Of a DNA stretch of 64,000 bases, positions 60,341-64,000 are shown piece by piece. Each line of letters starts with the position of its first letter. Within the stretch, counting starts at the first letter, position 1. The notes under the pieces are model-generated. The model saw nothing but the letters and a program-made list of their open reading frames with translations. It ran no database searches and was not told the origin of the DNA. The position numbers and the translations under genes were made by a program. The stretch is from an uncultured Caulobacterales bacterium (GTDB taxonomy: Bacteria > Pseudomonadota > Alphaproteobacteria > Caulobacterales > Caulobacteraceae), in assembly GCA_903837135.1 (NCBI GenBank), contig CAILTK010000095.1:1-64000 (forward strand), in the 5' to 3' direction.

Positions 60341-60745
60341 ATGCAGCTCAAGCGCGCCGGCTCCCAGCCGTCCCAGACGGGTCCGGCCGAGAACTTCACC
60401 GGCGTGGTCCGGATCGATCCGCTCAACGCTCCGCCCGAACCCTCGCGGGTCTCGTGCGCCAGCGTCACCTTCGAGCCCGGCGCCCGCAGCGCCTGGCACA
60501 CCCATCCGCTCGGCCAGACCCTGATCGTCACCGCAGGCTGCGGCTGGACCCAGTGCGACGGCGAGCCGATCGTCGAGATCCGCGCCGGCGACGTGATCTG
60601 GTGTCCGCCCGGCCATAAGCACTGGCACGGCGCCACGCCCACCACGGCCATGACGCATATCGCGATCCAGGAGGCGCTCGACGGAAAAAACGTCGTCTGG
60701 ATGGAGAAGGTGGCCGACGCCGAGTACCTCGCCGGTCCCGGCTGA
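60341..60745 (+). CDS. Small cupin protein, hydroxynitrile-lyase-like
   Basis: The 134-residue single-domain cupin has motif 1 [20 protein letters not shown] with metal-ligand histidines, and motif 2 [20 protein letters not shown]. The layout and length match the manganese cupins that include bacterial (R)-hydroxynitrile lyases and carboxymuconolactone-decarboxylase-linked cupins. The actual reaction is uncertain. ATG60341 lies 66 bases after the nitroreductase stop. The gene is convergent with putA, with 30 bases between stops. Confidence 0.88.
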   Translation: MQLKRAGSQPSQTGPAENFTGVVRIDPLNAPPEPSRVSCASVTFEPGARSAWHTHPLGQTLIVTAGCGWTQCDGEPIVEIRAGDVIWCPPGHKHWHGATPTTAMTHIAIQEALDGKNVVWMEKVADAEYLAGPG

Positions 60746-60775
60746 CCCTCAACGACGCTGGTGGCGGCTGCGCGC

Positions 60776-63700
60776 TTACAGGTTCAACAGCGCGGGGTCG
60801 CCGCCCTGGGCGGCGATGTTGACGCTGACCGCGCGCTCGACCGCATAGCGGGTCAGGGCGTGGGGACCGCCCGCCTTGGGACCGGTGCCCGACAGACCTT
60901 CGCCGCCGAACGGCTGGACGCCGACCACCGCGCCGATGATCGAGCGGTTGACGTAGACGTTGCCGGCCGGAACCAGGGCCTGCACCCGCCGGGCGAAGCC
61001 CTCGATCCGCGAATGGACGCCGAGCGTCAGGCCGTAGCCCTTGGCCGCCAGGGCCGCGCAGGCGGCGTCGAGCCGTTCCGGATCGTAGCGCACCACGTGC
61101 AGCACGGGGCCGAATACCTCGCGGTCGGGCAGGTCGGCCAACGGGATCTCGGCCAGCGCCGGGGCGAAGAAGGTCCCGTCGCCCTCCGGCGCGGTCAGCC
61201 GCTTCAGCACCCGGCCGCCGGCGTCGAGCTGCGCCAGGTGTGAAGCCAGCGCCGCGCGCGCGTCCTCGTCGATCACCGGACCGACGTCGGTGGCGAACAG
61301 GGCCGGATCGCCGAGCACGAGCGCATCCATCGCCCCCTTCAGCCCCTCGATCGTCTCGTCCGCGGTGTCCTCGGGCAGGAACAGCAGGCGCAGCGCCGAG
61401 CAGCGTTGGCCGGCCGACCCGAAGGCCGAGAGGATCACATCGTCGATCACCTGTTCGCGCAGGGCGGTGGTGTCGACGAACATGCCGTTCAGCCCGCCGG
61501 TCTCGGCGATCAGCGGCAGGATCGGGCCGTTTCGCGCCGCGAGACCGCGGTTGATGGCCCAGGCCGTCTCCGTGCCGCCGGTGAAGGCGACTCCGGCGAG
61601 GTCGGCGTGGGCGGTCAGGGCCGCGCCCACGGTCTCGCCGCGACCGGGCAAAAGGTGCAGCAGCCGCGCGTCGAGCCCGGCGCGGTGGTAGAGCCGCACG
61701 GCCTCGGCGGCGATGAGCGGGGTCTGCTCGGCGGGCTTGGCCAACACGGCGTTGCCGGCGGCCAGCGCCGCGGCGATCTGCCCGGTGAAGATGGCCAGAG
61801 GGAAGTTCCACGGCGAGATGCAGGCGAACACCCCGCGCCCGTGCAGTTCCAGCGCATTGGTCTCGCCGGCCGGCCCGACCAGGGCCGTCGGCTCCGCGAA
61901 CTGGCGTTCGGCCAGGAGGGCGTAATAGCGGCAGAAGTCGGCGGCCTCGCGCACCTCGCCGATGGCGTCCGGCCAGGTCTTGCCGGCCTCGCGCACCACG
62001 AGCGCCGCCAGCCGGTCGCGGTTGGTCTCCAGCGCATCGGCCATGCCGCGAAGCACGACCGCCCGCTCGGCCCCGCCGCGCGCGTCCCAGGCCGGCTGGG
62101 CCGCCTTGGCCGCCGCGAACGCCGCGTCGATGTCTTCCTGCACGGCTTCGCAGACCTGGCCGACGATCACCCGGTGATCGGCGGGGCTGCGCACCGGCGT
62201 GACCGGCAGGCGCGAGGGCGACTGGCCCGACACGATCGGCCCGGCCCACAGATGCTCGCCGTCGAGGGCCTTCAGCGCCGCGTCGAGACGGGCGCGCTCG
62301 GCCGCCACGCTCACGTCCGCGCCCATCGAGTTCCGCCGGTCGCCGTACAGGCGGCGCGGGGTGGGAATCCGGTCGTGCGGGCCCGGGTGGGCTTCGACCG
62401 CGGCGATGGGATCGGCCACCACCTGCTCCACCGGCACGCGCTCGTCGAGAAGAGCGTGGACGAACGAAGTGTTGGCCCCGTTCTCGAGCAGGCGGCGCAC
62501 CAGATAGGGCAGCAGGTCCTCATGCCCGCCGACCGGGGCGTAGGCGCGCAGGGTGATCCCGTCATAGAGGTCGGCGGCGGCCTGGTAGAGGGCCTCGCCC
62601 ATGCCGTGCAGCCGCTGGTGCTCGATCTTCACCCCCCGGGTCTTGGCCATGCGGTGCACGGCGGCGAGGGTGTGGGCGTTATGGGTGGCGAACTGGCCGT
62701 AGAGGTGCGGCGCGGCCTCGATCAGGGCGCGGGCGGCGACCAGATAGCAAAGGTCGGTGGCCGGCTTGGTGGTGTAGACTGGATAGTCGGGCCGGCCGGC
62801 CACCTGGGCACGCTTGATCTCGGTGTCCCAGTAGGCGCCCTTGACCAGGCGGACCATCAGCCGGCGACCGGACTCCTTCGCCAGGGCCGCCACCCGGCGG
62901 ATCGTTTCCGGGGCCCGCTTCTGGTAGGCTTGCACCGCCAGGCCGAGGCCGGTCCAGTCGCCGAGCGCCGGCTCGCGCGCCAGCCGGTCCAAGAGCTTCA
63001 GCGACAGCACCAGACGATCGGCCTCTTCCGCGTCGAGGGTGAAGTTGATGTCGTGGCGGGCGGCGATCGTCGCCAGGCGCAAGACGCGCGGATAGAGCTC
63101 GTCCCAGACGCGCGCCTCCTGCGTCGCCTCGTAGCGCGGCGACAGGGCCGACAGCTTGACCGAGACGCCATGGCCGGTCTCCGGCCCCGCGCCGGCGGCG
63201 TGGGCGCCGACCGCCGCGATGGCCGCGGCGTAGGATCGCTCGTAGCGCTCGGCGTCGGCGGCGGTGCGCGCGCCCTCGCCCAGCATGTCGAAGGAGCACA
63301 GATAGCCCTCCTTCCTCGCCCGCTTCAGCGCATCGCCGATGGTGCGGCCGAGCACGAACTGCTCGCCCATGATGCGGATCGCCTGGGCCACGGCGGCGCG
63401 GATTACTGGCTCGCCGACCCGGTTGGCGAGGCGCTTCACGAATCCGGCGGCGTCGCGCTTGGTCTCCTCGTCCACGTCGATCAGCCGGCCGGTCAGCATC
63501 AGCCCCCAGGTCGAGGCGTTGACGAACAGATTCTCCGACTGCCCAAGATGCCCGGCCCAGTCGGCGGGACCGATCTTCTCGGCGATCAGGGCGTCGCGGG
63601 TGGCGTCGTCGGGCGTGCGCAGCAGCGCCTCGGCCAGGCACATCAGCGCCAGCCCCTCGCGGGTGCCGAGCGAGAACTCCTGAAGGAAGCCCTCCACCAC

Positions 63701-63862
63701 ACCCTGGCGGCGCGCCGAGCGGCGGGCGGTGCGCACCAGGGCCTCGGCCTCCGCGGTCACGGCCGCGCGCTCCTCGCCGGTCAGGGGCGGAGCCGCCAGA
63801 AGCTCGGCGATCGCCTCGGCCTCGTCGCGATACTTGCCGGCGTCGAGCGTGTCCCAGGTCAT
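60776..63862 (-). CDS. putA: Bifunctional proline dehydrogenase / P5C dehydrogenase PutA
   Basis: The 1028-residue protein is the short PutA form. The N-terminal helical arm is followed by the FAD proline dehydrogenase barrel: LMVRLVKGAYWDTEIKRAQV near 345, EHQRLHGMGEALYQAAADLY near 410 and LRAYAPVGGHEDLLPYLVRR near 437. The aldehyde dehydrogenase domain (about 520-1020) has ACISPWNFPLAIFTGQIAAA, ETGGLNGMFVD and GSAGQRCSALR with catalytic Cys821. Proline is oxidised to glutamate with channelled P5C. There is no N-terminal ribbon-helix-helix DNA-binding domain, so regulation must come from another protein, perhaps the divergent gene at the window edge. Confidence 0.97.
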   Translation of the reverse strand: MTWDTLDAGKYRDEAEAIAELLAAPPLTGEERAAVTAEAEALVRTARRSARRQGVVEGFLQEFSLGTREGLALMCLAEALLRTPDDATRDALIAEKIGPADWAGHLGQSENLFVNASTWGLMLTGRLIDVDEETKRDAAGFVKRLANRVGEPVIRAAVAQAIRIMGEQFVLGRTIGDALKRARKEGYLCSFDMLGEGARTAADAERYERSYAAAIAAVGAHAAGAGPETGHGVSVKLSALSPRYEATQEARVWDELYPRVLRLATIAARHDINFTLDAEEADRLVLSLKLLDRLAREPALGDWTGLGLAVQAYQKRAPETIRRVAALAKESGRRLMVRLVKGAYWDTEIKRAQVAGRPDYPVYTTKPATDLCYLVAARALIEAAPHLYGQFATHNAHTLAAVHRMAKTRGVKIEHQRLHGMGEALYQAAADLYDGITLRAYAPVGGHEDLLPYLVRRLLENGANTSFVHALLDERVPVEQVVADPIAAVEAHPGPHDRIPTPRRLYGDRRNSMGADVSVAAERARLDAALKALDGEHLWAGPIVSGQSPSRLPVTPVRSPADHRVIVGQVCEAVQEDIDAAFAAAKAAQPAWDARGGAERAVVLRGMADALETNRDRLAALVVREAGKTWPDAIGEVREAADFCRYYALLAERQFAEPTALVGPAGETNALELHGRGVFACISPWNFPLAIFTGQIAAALAAGNAVLAKPAEQTPLIAAEAVRLYHRAGLDARLLHLLPGRGETVGAALTAHADLAGVAFTGGTETAWAINRGLAARNGPILPLIAETGGLNGMFVDTTALREQVIDDVILSAFGSAGQRCSALRLLFLPEDTADETIEGLKGAMDALVLGDPALFATDVGPVIDEDARAALASHLAQLDAGGRVLKRLTAPEGDGTFFAPALAEIPLADLPDREVFGPVLHVVRYDPERLDAACAALAAKGYGLTLGVHSRIEGFARRVQALVPAGNVYVNRSIIGAVVGVQPFGGEGLSGTGPKAGGPHALTRYAVERAVSVNIAAQGGDPALLNL

Positions 63863-63975
63863 GACGAAATCCAGAATTGTTCGGACAGATCTCTTCGTTA
63901 TATGTTCGATTTGCCCGAATGTGCTTCGTTTAATGGACCCGGCCAGCGTAGCTATCGCGGCAAAGGCGGTTCCGT

Positions 63976-64000
63976 GTGAGCATTTCTTTGGACGACATGG
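63976..64000 (+). CDS. Start of a divergent gene, possibly a proline-responsive regulator
   Basis: GTG63976 opens a frame reading VSISLDDM to the window end. In related bacteria putA is often divergent from an Lrp/AsnC-family activator (PutR) that begins with such a LDD-x-D sequence. Only eight codons are visible, so the identity is a guess from position. Confidence 0.3.

Noticed and set aside
60528-62249. 573-codon minus-strand frame inside putA
   Set aside because: It is in another frame of putA, extremely Arg/Gly-rich, with no motif.
61406-63979. 857-codon plus-strand frame opposite putA
   Set aside because: It mirrors PutA codon periodicity and has no recognisable domain.

Overview
The window is GC-rich, densely coded DNA of alphaproteobacterial type. 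Four features point to Caulobacteraceae (Phenylobacterium/Caulobacter-like): a bufferin (buf) locus beside a SigF/NrsF-type sigma/anti-sigma pair, three full-length TonB-dependent receptors, non-phosphorylative pentose-acid enzymes very like Caulobacter XylD, and FixLJ. The genus is an inference. No rRNA, tRNA, CRISPR array, insertion sequence or phage gene was seen. Gene calls, domains and motifs were read from the sequence; functions come from family knowledge; operon roles are inferred.

Region 1 (1-5.4 kb) is metal and redox stress: the 3' end of a bufferin precursor (bufA), its modifying enzyme bufB and partner bufC, an AraC regulator, a sigF-type ECF sigma factor divergent from the membrane anti-sigma nrsF, and a periplasmic DsbA-like protein. 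A GTAAC-N16-CGAA element upstream of nrsF fits SigF autoregulation. Two related long palindromes flank sigF-nrsF-dsbA.

Region 2 (5.4-24.2 kb) is accessory. It holds a DUF1254 protein, two LysR regulators, two TonB-dependent receptors, a LytS/LytTR two-component pair, a secreted amidohydrolase, a signal-bearing (probably Tat) PLP enzyme, a metallo-beta-lactamase-fold hydrolase, a membrane protein, a peroxiredoxin and a serine hydrolase. Several decayed genes lie between them: pieces of an MFS transporter, a receiver domain, an internally deleted MFS gene and an SDR remnant.

Region 3 (24.3-32 kb) has a TctD/TctE-like two-component system divergent from an orphan solute-binding protein, an internally deleted TonB receptor, and a tannase / binding protein / MHS transporter operon. 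This looks like uptake and hydrolysis of plant phenolic esters.

Region 4 (32.2-42.4 kb) is carbohydrate use: a TonB receptor, then a tightly overlapping unit of trehalase, MFS transporter, Gfo/Idh/MocA oxidoreductase and exported metallo-beta-lactamase-fold hydrolase. An IlvD/Edd sugar-acid dehydratase follows, convergent with an L-arabinose/D-galactose 1-dehydrogenase.

Region 5 (42.6-55.1 kb) is signalling and respiration: a receiver protein with a FliM-like tail and its coupled partner, heme-PAS FixL with FixJ, a sensor kinase, the cyoABCD ubiquinol oxidase operon and a hybrid kinase. Region 6 (55.3-64 kb) is nitrogen and general metabolism: NCS1 permease, metallophosphoesterase, YtcJ-like amidohydrolase, nitroreductase, cupin and bifunctional PutA, with the first codons of a divergent gene at the edge.
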